Shown here: positions 37,234 through 46,200 of the stretch, in pieces
Numbering within the stretch: position 1 is the stretch's first letter
How the letters are laid out: every line of letters starts with the position of its first letter
DNA from: Aquipseudomonas alcaligenes NBRC 14159
GTDB taxonomy: Bacteria; Pseudomonadota; Gammaproteobacteria; Pseudomonadales; Pseudomonadaceae
DNA: 64,000 nt
Reading direction: 5' to 3'
NCBI RefSeq assembly: GCF_000467105.1
Contig: NZ_BATI01000018.1
Coordinates: 1-64,000, forward strand
Notes under the pieces: generated by a model
Told to the model about the DNA's origin: nothing
Database searches by the model: none
What the model saw: only the letters and a program-made list of their open reading frames with translations
Made by a program: the position numbers and the translations under genes

Positions 37234-38430
37234 TCAGATGGCGCCGCCGGCCTTCAGTGCGGCAATGTCCTCGGCGCTGTAGCCTAGCTCGCCCAGCACC
37301 TTGGCGTTGTGCTCGCCCAGCTGCGGGCCGGTCCACTCCACGCCGCCGGGCGTGTCGGAGAGCTTGGGCACGATACCGGGCATCCTGAACGGTTTGCCGT
37401 CTGGCAGCTTGGCCGAGAGAAACATTTCGCGGGCGAGGAATTGCGGGTCGGCGAACATGTCCTCGGCGGAATAGATGCGGCTGGCTGGCACTTCGGCGCG
37501 GACCAGGAGCGCCTCCACCTCGCTCAGCGGCAGGCTGGCGGCCCAGCGGTCGATCACCCCGTAGAGTTCATCGCGCCGCGCATCGCGGCCGGCGTTGTCG
37601 GCCAGGTCCGGCGCATCCGCCAGATCGTGACGGTCGATGGCGCGCATAAAGCGCTGGAAGATCGCATCGCCATTGGCGCCGATCTGGATATGTTTGCCGT
37701 CGGCGCAGGTATGGATGGAGGAGGGGGTGATGCCGGGCATGATGTTGCCGGTTCTCTCCCTGATGAAACCGAACACGTCGAACTCCGGCACCATCGACTC
37801 CATCATGGCGAACACTGCTTCATAGAGCGCCACGTCCACCACCTGGCCCTGGCCGCCGTTGACCTCGCGGTGACGCAGCGCCATCAGCGCGCCAATCACG
37901 CCCCAGAGGGCGGCGATCGAGTCGCCGATGCTGATGCCAGTGCGCACCGGCGGGCGATCCTCGAAGCCGGTGATGTAGCGCAGCCCGCCCATGGATTCGC
38001 CGACCGCGCCGAAGCCCGGCTGGTCCTTCATCGGTCCGCTCTGGCCGAAGCCGGACAGGCGCACCATCACCAGTTTCGGGTTGAGTGCGTGCAGCACCTC
38101 CCAGCCCAGGCCGAGTTTCTCCAGCACGCCAGGGCGGAAGTTCTCGATCAGGATGTCGGCCTCGGCGAGCAGCTTTTTCAGCACCTCGCGGCCTTCCTCG
38201 TGCTTGAGGTTGAGGGTGATCGAGCGCTTGTTGCGTGCCTGCACGAACCACCACAGCGAAGTGCCCTCGTACAGCTTGCGCCACTTGCGCAGCGGGTCAC
38301 CGCCGTCCGGCGACTCGACCTTGATCACTTCGGCGCCGAACTCGGCACAGATGCGCGAAGCGAAGGGGCCGGCGATCAGGGTGCCGAGTTCGACCACTTT
38401 CAGGCCGGCGAGGGGTTTGCTGGGGATCAT
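37234..38430 (-). CDS. Class III (CaiB/BaiF family) CoA-transferase
   Basis: A 398-residue CoA-transferase. It opens LAGLKVVELGTLIAGPFASR and shows the family's AEVIKVESPDGGDPLRKW, NKRSITLNL and ADILIENFRPGVLEKLGLG. An Asp expected to carry the CoA thioester intermediate is in TGISIGDSIAAL. Such enzymes move CoA between carboxylic acids. It is transcribed toward dauB and ends 122 bp before it, so it could act in basic amino-acid breakdown, for example on glutarate or a related acid. The substrate is not decided by sequence. AGGAG precedes the ATG at 38430. Confidence 0.88.
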   Translation of the reverse strand: MIPSKPLAGLKVVELGTLIAGPFASRICAEFGAEVIKVESPDGGDPLRKWRKLYEGTSLWWFVQARNKRSITLNLKHEEGREVLKKLLAEADILIENFRPGVLEKLGLGWEVLHALNPKLVMVRLSGFGQSGPMKDQPGFGAVGESMGGLRYITGFEDRPPVRTGISIGDSIAALWGVIGALMALRHREVNGGQGQVVDVALYEAVFAMMESMVPEFDVFGFIRERTGNIMPGITPSSIHTCADGKHIQIGANGDAIFQRFMRAIDRHDLADAPDLADNAGRDARRDELYGVIDRWAASLPLSEVEALLVRAEVPASRIYSAEDMFADPQFLAREMFLSAKLPDGKPFRMPGIVPKLSDTPGGVEWTGPQLGEHNAKVLGELGYSAEDIAALKAGGAI

Positions 38431-38643
38431 GCGTTCTCCTGTAAGTGCGACCTGGTCGGCGCGCCCTGGGCTTTCGTCGGTGCAGTATCTGCGGTTAAAT
38501 CGCCGGGCGAAAGGATGCGCGCTCCCCCCTCCGGCCTGGAAGGCTTTTCCCTCCCGTTGCCTATTCCCGCAAAACCTTTTCGTGGTGGTCTGTCGGCCAG
38601 CCCTCGGCGTGTTCGCGCGCCTGTCATACAGACGTTTGAAAAT

Positions 38644-38678
38644 ATTACATGTGAGTAGTTGATTCATTACATGTGAGT
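38644..38678 (+). promoter_or_regulatory. Two 13-bp direct repeats before the DUF2170 gene
   Basis: ATTACATGTGAGT occurs exactly at 38644-38656 and again at 38666-38678, a 22-bp period (two helical turns). Each copy contains the self-complementary ACATGT. The second copy is 16 bp before the preferred start of the downstream gene. TTGAAA at 38636-38641 could be a -35 box, but no good -10 was seen. Same-face tandem boxes of this kind suit a ribbon-helix-helix repressor. Confidence 0.65.
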
Positions 38679-38694
38679 GCCTAATCTCTCGTCC

Positions 38695-39312
38695 ATGGAA
38701 AACAAGTCATCGGCCCACTACCAGCGTCTCTTTCGTCAGCGCCTGCGCGAGCAGGGGTTGATCAAGAAAGAGGTGTGGATACTGCCCGAGCATGCGCAAG
38801 CGCTCGCGGCATTCGAGCGGAAACTGCGCCAGCCCCAGGTGGGGCGGGCCTCTATGGAGAAGGAGGGAGGTGCCATGCCTCAGGTTTGGACTGCACAAGG
38901 TTTGTTCGATGCGCTGTCCGCAACGGAGCTGTTCAAGGAAGGTCGCGCGGCCATCGAGCTGATCCAGGGCGCCGACGCCAGCCTGCACGTGACCATGCGT
39001 GAATACGGCGACCTGCCGCTGTTCATCGCCGTGTTCGGCGAGCAGATCATCGTCGAGGCGCTGCTCTGGCCGGCGGCCGATGTGCGCGATGCCGTCGCCT
39101 TCAACGAAGAGGTACTGCGCAGCCACAAGCTGTTCCCGCTGTCGTCCATCGGTCTCGAGACCCTGCCGGATGGTCAGGCCTGCTACACCATGTTCGGCGC
39201 ACTGAGTGCGTCCTCGGTGCTGTCTAACGTGGTGCAGGAAATCGAAATGCTGGCGGACAACGTGATCAAGGCCACCGAAGCCTACGAAGGCTTCCTCAAG
39301 GCCGGTGCCTAA
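38695..39312 (+). CDS. yjfI: DUF2170 (YjfI-like) protein with N-terminal RHH-like segment
   Basis: The full frame gives 205 residues from ATG 38695 (or 211 from GTG 38677), neither with a ribosome site. The DUF2170 domain occupies the last 145 residues (LFDALSATELFKEGRAAIEL, YGDLPLFIAVFGEQIIVEALLWP). Before it, residues 1-60 read YQRLFRQRLREQGL, then KKEVWIL and PEHAQALAAFERKL, a strand-helix pattern like ribbon-helix-helix DNA-binding proteins. A second start at ATG 38875 has a very strong GGAGGGAGGTG site and would make DUF2170 alone. YjfI homologues sit next to PspA-like genes, as here. Confidence 0.82.
   Translation: MENKSSAHYQRLFRQRLREQGLIKKEVWILPEHAQALAAFERKLRQPQVGRASMEKEGGAMPQVWTAQGLFDALSATELFKEGRAAIELIQGADASLHVTMREYGDLPLFIAVFGEQIIVEALLWPAADVRDAVAFNEEVLRSHKLFPLSSIGLETLPDGQACYTMFGALSASSVLSNVVQEIEMLADNVIKATEAYEGFLKAGA
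38860..38877 (+). promoter_or_regulatory. Strong internal ribosome site and start within the DUF2170 gene
   Basis: AAGGAGGGAGGTG (38860-38872) ends two bases before an in-frame ATG at 38875. It is much stronger than anything at the upstream starts, and the start falls exactly at the edge of the DUF2170 domain, so a short isoform is likely. Confidence 0.6.
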
Positions 39313-39322
39313 GGAGATTGCC

Positions 39323-40018
39323 ATGAACGTGTGGAGCAAACTGCTGACCGCCCTGCGCGGCGGTGCCAACGAAATGGGCGAGGCCATGGTGGACAGCCAG
39401 GCCCTGCGCATCCTCGACCAGGAAATCCGCGACGCCGACCTGGAGCTGCGCAAGTCTAAGGAAGCGCTGGCCGAGATCATGGCCAAGCAGAAGCTGGCCG
39501 CCGACCGCGCCGAGAAGAGCGCGGCCAAGGTCACCGAATACGAGCAGTACGCGCTCAAGGCCCTGGAGGCCGGCAACGAGGCACTGGCCCAGGAAGTGGC
39601 GGTGAAGATCGCCAACCTGGAAGTCGAGCTTGCCGGCGAGCGCGAGCAGGCCGACGGCTATGCCGCCAGCGTGGCGCAGCTGCGCAAGGCGGTGACCCAG
39701 GCCGAGGCCAACATCAAGCGTCTCAAGCAGCAGGTGGATACCGTCAAGGCCACCGAGAGCGTGCAGAAGGCGCAGATGGCCGTGGCCCAGCGCTACGGCG
39801 GCTCCCAGGCCAGGCTGCACACCGCCGTCGAGTCGCTGGAGCGGATCAAGCAGCAGCAGGCCGAGCGTGCGGCGAAGATGGAAGCCGCGGCCGAACTGGC
39901 CGAGGCGGCCAGCGTCGACGACTCGCTGGAGGCCAAGCTGCGCGCGGCCGGCATCAAGGCCGACAACGCCAGTGCCGAGAGCGTGCTGGCGCGCCTGAAG
40001 GACAAGGCCAAGTCCTGA
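39323..40018 (+). CDS. PspA/IM30-family (ESCRT-III-like) membrane stress protein
   Basis: A 231-residue coiled-coil protein of the PspA/IM30 family. It begins NVWSKLLTALRGGANEMGEAMVD, an amphipathic helix that should insert into stressed membrane. Long helical hairpins follow (DQEIRDADLELRKSKEALAEI, KRLKQQVDTVKATESVQKAQ) and an AASVDDSLEAKLRAAGI tail. It is closest to the YjfJ type rather than the PspABC-linked PspA. AAGGAG lies 7 bases before the ATG at 39323. It is 10 bp after the DUF2170 gene. It should oligomerise on the inner membrane to preserve integrity. Confidence 0.9.
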   Translation: MNVWSKLLTALRGGANEMGEAMVDSQALRILDQEIRDADLELRKSKEALAEIMAKQKLAADRAEKSAAKVTEYEQYALKALEAGNEALAQEVAVKIANLEVELAGEREQADGYAASVAQLRKAVTQAEANIKRLKQQVDTVKATESVQKAQMAVAQRYGGSQARLHTAVESLERIKQQQAERAAKMEAAAELAEAASVDDSLEAKLRAAGIKADNASAESVLARLKDKAKS

Positions 40019-40030
40019 TCGTCGTGTGTT

Positions 40031-40052
40031 GCGGCGCAGCCTGCTGCGCCGC
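40031..40052 (+). other. GC hairpin between pspA-like and yqiJ-like genes
   Basis: GCGGCGCAG and CTGCGCCGC pair perfectly around a CCTG loop 12 bp after the pspA-like stop. No T-run follows, so it is more likely an mRNA processing or stability element than an intrinsic terminator. Confidence 0.6.
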
Positions 40053-40073
40053 CTGATTCAGGGATGGAATTCG

Positions 40074-40712
40074 ATGGAAAACTTCCTGCACAGCGCTTTT
40101 GCGTTCCCCACCGTCATCTTCAGCTTCCTGCTGTGCCTGGCGGTGCTCTACTGGTGCGTCGCCGCGCTGGGCATTCTCGAGGTCGACGTGCTCGACATCG
40201 AGGCCGATTCCACCCTGGAGTCGGTGCAGCCCGAGGGGCTCGCCGGCCTGCTGCTCAAGCTGGGCCTCAATGGCGTGCCGGTAACGCTGGTGCTGACCCT
40301 GCTGTTCTTCTTCGCCTGGAGCGCCAGCTACTTCGTCGAGCTGTTGCTGCTGCGTCATCTGCCGCTGGGCATCCTGCGCTACCCGCTGGGCCTGGTGCTG
40401 GTGTTCGGCGCGCTGCTGCTGGCGGTGCCGCTGACGGCTGCCCTGTGCCGCCCGCTGCGTCCGCTGTTCCGCAAGCTGGAAGCGACCAGCAGCAAGTCGG
40501 TGCTGGGGCAGACCGCCGTGGTGCGCAGTGGCCGGGTGACCCTGAGTCACGGCGAGGCGGTACTGGAAGACGGTGGCGCGGGCCTGATCCTGCGCGTGCG
40601 CGCCGACGAGGCGCGTGGTTTCAAACGTGGCGACCGTGTCGTGTTGCTCGAGTACCTGGAAGGCGAGCACGCCTACCGGGTCATTACCGAGGACGAGTTC
40701 AAGGGCTTCTGA
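40074..40712 (+). CDS. yqiJ: YqiJ-like OB-fold membrane protein
   Basis: A 212-residue membrane protein. Three helices (about residues 9-32, 58-85 and 96-122) are followed by a cytoplasmic OB-fold domain (KSVLGQTAVVRSGRVTLSHG, LRVRADEARGFKRGDRVVLLEY). YqiJ and the related NfeD proteins form pairs with flotillins and are thought to organise membrane microdomains. A flotillin gene begins 39 bp downstream, as expected. I chose ATG 40074 because GGGATGG lies 11 bases upstream and the membrane helix begins just after. The longer frame adds an Arg-rich segment through the hairpin. Confidence 0.87.
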   Translation: MENFLHSAFAFPTVIFSFLLCLAVLYWCVAALGILEVDVLDIEADSTLESVQPEGLAGLLLKLGLNGVPVTLVLTLLFFFAWSASYFVELLLLRHLPLGILRYPLGLVLVFGALLLAVPLTAALCRPLRPLFRKLEATSSKSVLGQTAVVRSGRVTLSHGEAVLEDGGAGLILRVRADEARGFKRGDRVVLLEYLEGEHAYRVITEDEFKGF

Positions 40713-40751
40713 CCCTCGGACTCACCCCAGAATCAAAGGAGATTGATTGCA

Positions 40752-42797
40752 ATGAGCCTCGAATTGGTGATGCCCTTCCTGATCGGCGTCGGTGTCGTAT
40801 TCCTGCTGATCTTCGGCTTCTTCGTGCTGTTCAAGGCCTTCTATATCAAGGTCCCGCAGGGCACGGCGCTGATCGTCAACGACATGTCTTCCACGCCCAA
40901 GGTGCACTTCACCGGCGCCCTGGTGTACCCGGTGATCTACCTCAAGGAGTTCATGCGCATCTCGCTGATCACCCTTGAAGTGGATCGCCGTGGCAAGGAC
41001 GGCCTGATCTGCAAGGACAACATGCGTGCCGACATCACCGTGGCCTTCTACCTGCGCGTCAACGAGACCCAGGAAGACGTGCTCAAGGTGGCCAAGGCCA
41101 TCGGCGTGGACCGTGCTTCTGATCGCGCAGCGGTCAACGAGCTGTTCAACGCCAAGTTCTCCGAGGCGCTGAAGACCGTCGGCAAGCAGTTCGACTTCGT
41201 TCAGCTGTTCGAGAACCGCCAGGACTTCCGCGACCGCATCGTCGAGACCATCGGCAACGACCTCAACGGCTACGTGCTGGAAGACGTCGCCATCGACTAT
41301 CTGGAGCAGACCGCCAAGGCCTCGCTGGACCCGAGCAACATCCTCGACGCCGCCGGTATCCGCAAGATCACCGAGCTGACCGCCGCGCAGAACGTCGTGA
41401 CCAACGAGCTGGAGCGCAACGAGGAGCTGGCGATCAAGAAGAAGAACGTCGAGACCCGCGAGGCGACCCTGGCCCTGGAGCGCCAGCAGGCCGATGCCGA
41501 GGCTCGGCAGAAGCGCGAGATCGAAACCATCCGTGCCCGCGAGGAAGCCGAGACCATCAAGGTCAAGGAAGAGGAACGCCTCAAGGCCGAGCAGGCGCGT
41601 ATCCAGTCGCAGCAGGAAATCGACGTGCGCGCCGAGAACCATCAGCGTGAAGTCGAAGTGGCCCAGCAGAACCGTCAGCGCGCCGTGGTCATCGAGGTGG
41701 AGAAAGTCACCCGGGCCAAGGACCTGGAAGTGGTGGCTCGCGAGCGCGAGGTTGAGCTGCAGCGCATCGAGGCCGAGAAGGCCCTGGAAGAGCAACGTAA
41801 GAACATCGCCAACGTGATCCGCGAGCGCGTCGCGGTCGAGAAGACCGTGGCCCAGGAAGAAGAACGCATCAAGGAAGTGCGTGAAGTCTCCGAGGCCGAG
41901 CGCGCCAAGCAGGTCATCGTGCTGCAGGCCCAGGCCCAGGCCGAACAGGAGCTGGTACGCCAGGTCAAGCAGGCCGAGGCCGACGAGACCCGTTCCAAGC
42001 ACAAGGCGGTGGAAATCAACAACCTGGCCCAGGCCGAGCTGGAAGCCGCGGCCAAGCAGGCCGAGGCCAAGAAGCGCATGGCCGAAGGCATCGAGGCCGA
42101 GCGCGCCGCGCCGGGTCTGGCCGACGCCCGCGTGCTGGAAGTCACCGCCGCGGCCAAGGAGAAGGACGGCCTGGCAGCCGCCCGCGTCAAGGCCGAGCAG
42201 TTGATCGCCGAAGCCAAAGGCGAGCAGGAGAAAGGTCTGGCCGAGGCCCGTGTACTGGAAGCCCAGGCTGCGGCCAAGGAGAAAGATGGCCTGGCCGAGG
42301 CCAAGGTGCTGGAAGAGAAACTGGGCGCCCAGGCCCGTGGCGAGCAGCAGCTCGGCGCGGCCAAGGCCCAGGCGACCAAGGACCTGGGTACGTCGGAAGC
42401 CGATGTGCTGCTGCAGCGCCTGAACGCCGAAGCGGAAGGTCTGGGCAAGAAGTTCGGTGCCCTCGACGCCCTCAGCGACAGCGCACGCCAGCACGAAGAG
42501 TTCCGTATGCAGCTGGAGAAGAGCTTCGAGGAGGCCATGGCCGCCATCGCCGCCAACAAGGAGATCGCCAAGGACCAGGCCGAGGTGCTCGCCACCGCGC
42601 TGGCCAAGGCGAAGATCGAGATCGTCGGCGGCGAGGGCGACTTCTTCAACTCCTTCGCCAAGTCGCTGTCGGTGGGCAAGGCCATCGAAGGCGTGGTCGG
42701 CAAGAGCCCGGTGGTGCAGGACGTGCTGGCCCGCCTGCTCAACGGCAAGCCGGCCGAGCGCAAGGCCGATGTGGAAGTGCCGGCCGCCGAGGCCTGA
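40752..42797 (+). CDS. yqiK: Flotillin (YqiK/FloT-like)
   Basis: A 681-residue SPFH protein with an N-terminal membrane segment (residues 5-28), an SPFH/Band 7 domain (about 35-200, with GALVYPVIYLKEFMRISLIT and DGLICKDNMRADITVAFYLRV), then a very long Glu/Ala/Lys-rich coiled coil. Residues around 455-535 contain an internal repeat of 40 residues (ARVLE-x3-AAAKEKDGLA twice). The C-terminal part, DVLLQRLNAEAEGLGKKFGAL, is the usual flotillin end. Flotillins scaffold membrane microdomains. AAGGAG lies 9 bases before the ATG. It is longer than typical bacterial flotillins of about 500 residues because of the coiled coil. Confidence 0.93.
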   Translation: MSLELVMPFLIGVGVVFLLIFGFFVLFKAFYIKVPQGTALIVNDMSSTPKVHFTGALVYPVIYLKEFMRISLITLEVDRRGKDGLICKDNMRADITVAFYLRVNETQEDVLKVAKAIGVDRASDRAAVNELFNAKFSEALKTVGKQFDFVQLFENRQDFRDRIVETIGNDLNGYVLEDVAIDYLEQTAKASLDPSNILDAAGIRKITELTAAQNVVTNELERNEELAIKKKNVETREATLALERQQADAEARQKREIETIRAREEAETIKVKEEERLKAEQARIQSQQEIDVRAENHQREVEVAQQNRQRAVVIEVEKVTRAKDLEVVAREREVELQRIEAEKALEEQRKNIANVIRERVAVEKTVAQEEERIKEVREVSEAERAKQVIVLQAQAQAEQELVRQVKQAEADETRSKHKAVEINNLAQAELEAAAKQAEAKKRMAEGIEAERAAPGLADARVLEVTAAAKEKDGLAAARVKAEQLIAEAKGEQEKGLAEARVLEAQAAAKEKDGLAEAKVLEEKLGAQARGEQQLGAAKAQATKDLGTSEADVLLQRLNAEAEGLGKKFGALDALSDSARQHEEFRMQLEKSFEEAMAAIAANKEIAKDQAEVLATALAKAKIEIVGGEGDFFNSFAKSLSVGKAIEGVVGKSPVVQDVLARLLNGKPAERKADVEVPAAEA

Positions 42798-42812
42798 TCC
42801 CCTGAGCGGCTG

Positions 42813-42829
42813 GAGCGCCGTCGGCGCTC
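42813..42829 (+). other. GC hairpin after the flotillin gene
   Basis: GAGCGCC and GGCGCTC pair around a GTC loop, 15 bp after the flotillin stop and 33 bp before the next ATG. No T-run follows. Confidence 0.55.
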
Positions 42830-42862
42830 TAGCCAACCCCGCTTGAATCAAGGAGACATGTG

Positions 42863-43102
42863 ATGCTGGAACCCAGGGATTATCTGGAAATGACGTTCCG
42901 CTCGATCCAGTGCTTCGCCAATGATGGCCGCCTGGACGTGCACGAACTCGGCGCGCTGCTGGACATCGCCGAGCGCGACGGGGCGATCGACGACAACGAG
43001 ATCCGTGTGCTGAAGAAGATCATCGCGCAGATCAAGCCCGAGGAAATCGACCAGGCCATGCGCGACAAGCTCGCCGAGGTCGCCAAGAAAATCGGCGCCT
43101 GA
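42863..43102 (+). CDS. Small TerB-like helical protein
   Basis: A 79-residue acidic helical protein. Two acidic motifs spaced by about 20 residues (ANDGRLDVHELGALLDIAERDG and AIDDNEIRVLKKII) resemble the metal-binding helices of TerB, part of the tellurite and stress (Ter) family. AGGAG lies 7 bases upstream of ATG 42863. An overlapping GTG is possible 3 bp earlier. It sits between the flotillin and the giant ATPase on the same strand. A role as a calcium- or metal-sensing adaptor for either neighbour is an inference. Confidence 0.78.
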   Translation: MLEPRDYLEMTFRSIQCFANDGRLDVHELGALLDIAERDGAIDDNEIRVLKKIIAQIKPEEIDQAMRDKLAEVAKKIGA

Positions 43103-43112
43103 GCGGCGCCAG

Positions 43113-43154
43113 CGCGCGGGTGCGGCGGCTGATGCTCCGCCGTCCGCTCGCGCG
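43113..43154 (+). other. Long imperfect hairpin in leader of the giant ATPase gene
   Basis: The arms 43113-43128 and 43140-43154 form a GC-rich stem with one bulge and an 11-base loop. It lies in the 129-bp gap between the TerB-like stop and the ATPase ATG. No T-run follows. It could reduce read-through into the 5.2-kb gene or shield the upstream mRNA. Confidence 0.5.
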
Positions 43155-43231
43155 TTGCAGGCGTTCCCGCTCAGCTCAGTTTCACTCCCCGCACCCTTGC
43201 CCGCAGACAGCGCAGATCCAGGAAGGCCACG

Positions 43232-46200
43232 ATGTCGGACGCACCCGCCGCAACTCAAACCCAGGATGTACTGGACAAGGCCGTCGCCGAAGGCGGCGCC
43301 TACGAGGTGCTGCACAAGCGCCTGCAGGACCAGGGCCAGCGTCTGCGGCAGACCACCGAGCAGCTCAACCGGCAGCGCCTGGAGGAGTTCGGCAGCAGCC
43401 AGATGGAGGTGATCGGGCGGGTACGCATCCGCACCGAGAACAACTGCATTGCCCGCGACATCGTCCAGGTCGGCGACTGCCTGCTGTTCGGCTACAACGT
43501 GTTCCTCGGCCTGAAGAAGGAGACCCGCGTCGAGGACGTGTTCTCCCTCTACCGCCTGGTCGAGCAGGCCGAAGGCTACGAGGCCGAGCCGGTGCCGTTG
43601 GACGGCAGCTTCCTGGCCCAGGCCAGCTTCGTCGCCGACTTCAACGAGCTGTACAGCTACTACAAGAACACCCGCCTGCTGCAGCTGATGGTGCGCGACG
43701 GCAAGCTGCTGGCGAGTTTCCAGATCGGTGAGCGGATCAGCGACATTCGCGTGTTCCGCTGGTCGATCTCGGTCGACGGCCAGGACGTGCGCTACATCGA
43801 CAACCGTGGCGAGCGCGACATCGCGCTGCCGGCGCCGTTCGATTTCGAGTGGATCAAGGCCACCCGCGAGATGGTGGTGGAAGGCCGCCATCCGCACCTG
43901 AACATCCTCGACATCCTGTTCGTCGAGACCATCGGCGGCGACCTCACCATCAAGGTCGAGAACAACACCGAGACCGGGCTGGGCATCTACCGCGAGGAGG
44001 TGCTGGACAAGACCCAGTCGCTGGACGACGCCCAAGTCGAGTTCGCCCGCCTCGGCAGCCTGGTACTGCTCAAGGTACTGCCGTACCGCGAGGAGCAGTG
44101 GCGCTACCTGGTGTACAACGGCCTCACCGGCAAGGTGGAGCGCATCGACGCCATCGGCCAGGCCTGCGTGCAGCTGCCGGACGACCACGGCATCATCTTC
44201 CCCGGTGGCTACTACCTGCAGAGCGGCGAGTACAAGACCTTCGAGCAATCGATGGCCGGCATGCGCTTCAAGCGCGCCGTGCGCTCGCCCAACGGCGAGG
44301 ACGTGCAGTATATCTTCTACCACCCGGAAGAAGGCCGCGCGGTACTGCTGACCTACAACATGATCAACCGCCAGCTGCAGAATCCGCTGTTCGGCCACGG
44401 TTATGCGCGCCTGGAGGATGGTCGCACGGTGATCTTCGCCGCCGAAGGCGAGGAGCCGACCCGTATCCACCCGATGCAGATCTGGCAGACGCCGTTCTGC
44501 AGCGACGAGTTCGCCGCCCGCCAGCCGGCGCGCAGCGGCTTCCTCGGCAAGATCGGCAACGCCGAGCTGGTGCGCGGCGTCTCCGACCTCTACGACCTGT
44601 GCCGCGAGATCGACACGCCGGCGGTGTCGGTGCAGCGCTATAGCCTGCTGTGCCAGAACACCCGCCGCCTGTTCGACGCCTACCACTGGCTGGCCGGCGA
44701 GCAACTGGCCGGGCTGGCGCCGCTGCTGCGCGAGATCGCCGCCACCGCCGAGCTGGTGCTGGACGAGTACGAGAAGGTCGAGAGCATCCGCAAGCAGTCG
44801 GCCCAAGCCATGGTCGACGCCGAGAGTCGCCACAAGACCCTGCTCGACGGCCTGCTGCCGGACAGCTGGGACCAGGCGCAGAGCTTCGTCGACGGCCTCA
44901 ACGGCATCACCGCCCAGCGCGGCCTGCTGCTGACCATCCGTGAGTACCGCTACATCGACCTGCTGCGCCTGGACGCCATGGAAGCCGAGCTGCTGGCCGC
45001 CCAGGAACGCGTGTCGGCCGCTACCGCCAGCTTCCTCGCCGGGCCGACCGCGCTGCAGCCGTTCGTGGTGCGCCTGCAGGGCCTGGATGAGCAGGCGCAG
45101 AAGGCCGAGACCGTGGCCCAGCTGAATGAGCCACTGGCGGCGCTGCAGACCATGGCCGCCGACCTGGACATGCTGTCCGCCCTGATGGCGTCGCTGAAGA
45201 TCGACGACGCCACCCAGCGCACCCGTATCGTCGAATCGATTTCCGAAATCTATGCCCGCCTCAACCAGGCCAAGGCCCGTGCCGAGCAACGGCGCAAGGG
45301 CCTGGGTTCGAGCGAGACGGTGGCGCAGTTCGGCGCCCAGTTCAAACTGTTCAGCCAGGGCATCACCAACGCCCTCGGCCAGGCCCAGGACCCGGAGCGC
45401 TGCGACGAGCAGCTGGCCCGCCTGCTGGTGCAGCTGGAGGAACTGGAGAGCCAGTTCGGCGACCAGGAGCAGTTCATCGGCGATATCCTGGCCAAGCGCG
45501 AGGAGCTGCTGGAGACCTTCGAGGCGCATAAGCAGGCGCTGCTCGACGAGCGCCAGCGCAAGGCGCAGAGCGTGCTGGATGCGGCCAAGCGCATCCTCGA
45601 CAGCCTGGCCCGGCGCACCGCCAAGTTCACCCAGGCCGAGGAACTCAACGCCTTCTTCGCCGCCGACCCGCTGATCCTCAAGCTGCGCGAGATGACCGAG
45701 CGCCTGCGCGAGCTGAAGGACAGTGTCAAGGCCGACGACATCGAGGCGCGCCTCAAGGGTGCCCGCGATCAGGCCGTGCGCGCGCTGCGCGACAAGAGCG
45801 AGCTATTCGAGGAAGGCGGCAACGTCATCAAGCTCGGCCCGCGCCACCGCTTCAGCGTCAACACCCAGGAGCTGGACCTGACCCTGCTGCCACGCGGCGA
45901 CCAGCTGTACCTGCACCTGACCGGCACCGACTTCCTCGAACCGCTGGCCAACGCCGAGCTGGAGGCGCTCAAGCCGTTCTGGCAGGTGGCGCTGGAGTCC
46001 GAGTCCGAGCAGCTGTACCGCGCCGAATACCTGGCCGGCGAGGTGCTGGCGGCCGCCGACGAGGGGCGCGAGGGCCTCGACCTGGAGCGCCTGAAATCCC
46101 TGCTGGCACAACCGGACGAGCTGGCCAAGCTGATCCGCGATTTCGCCGCGCCGCGCTACAAGGAAGGCTACGAGAAGGGCATCCACGACCACGACGCCGC

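Noticed and set aside
38631..38700. Sigma-54 or AlgU promoter for the PspA cluster
   Set aside because: No TGGCAC-N5-TTGC or GAACTT-N16-TCTGA type pattern was found near the DUF2170 gene, so PspF-like or AlgU control could not be supported.
40722..42851. A 709-codon open frame on the minus strand opposite the flotillin gene
   Set aside because: The plus strand codes a full SPFH protein with proper start and operon context. The opposite frame is Leu/Gly-rich low complexity typical of GC-rich antisense shadows and has no recognisable domain.
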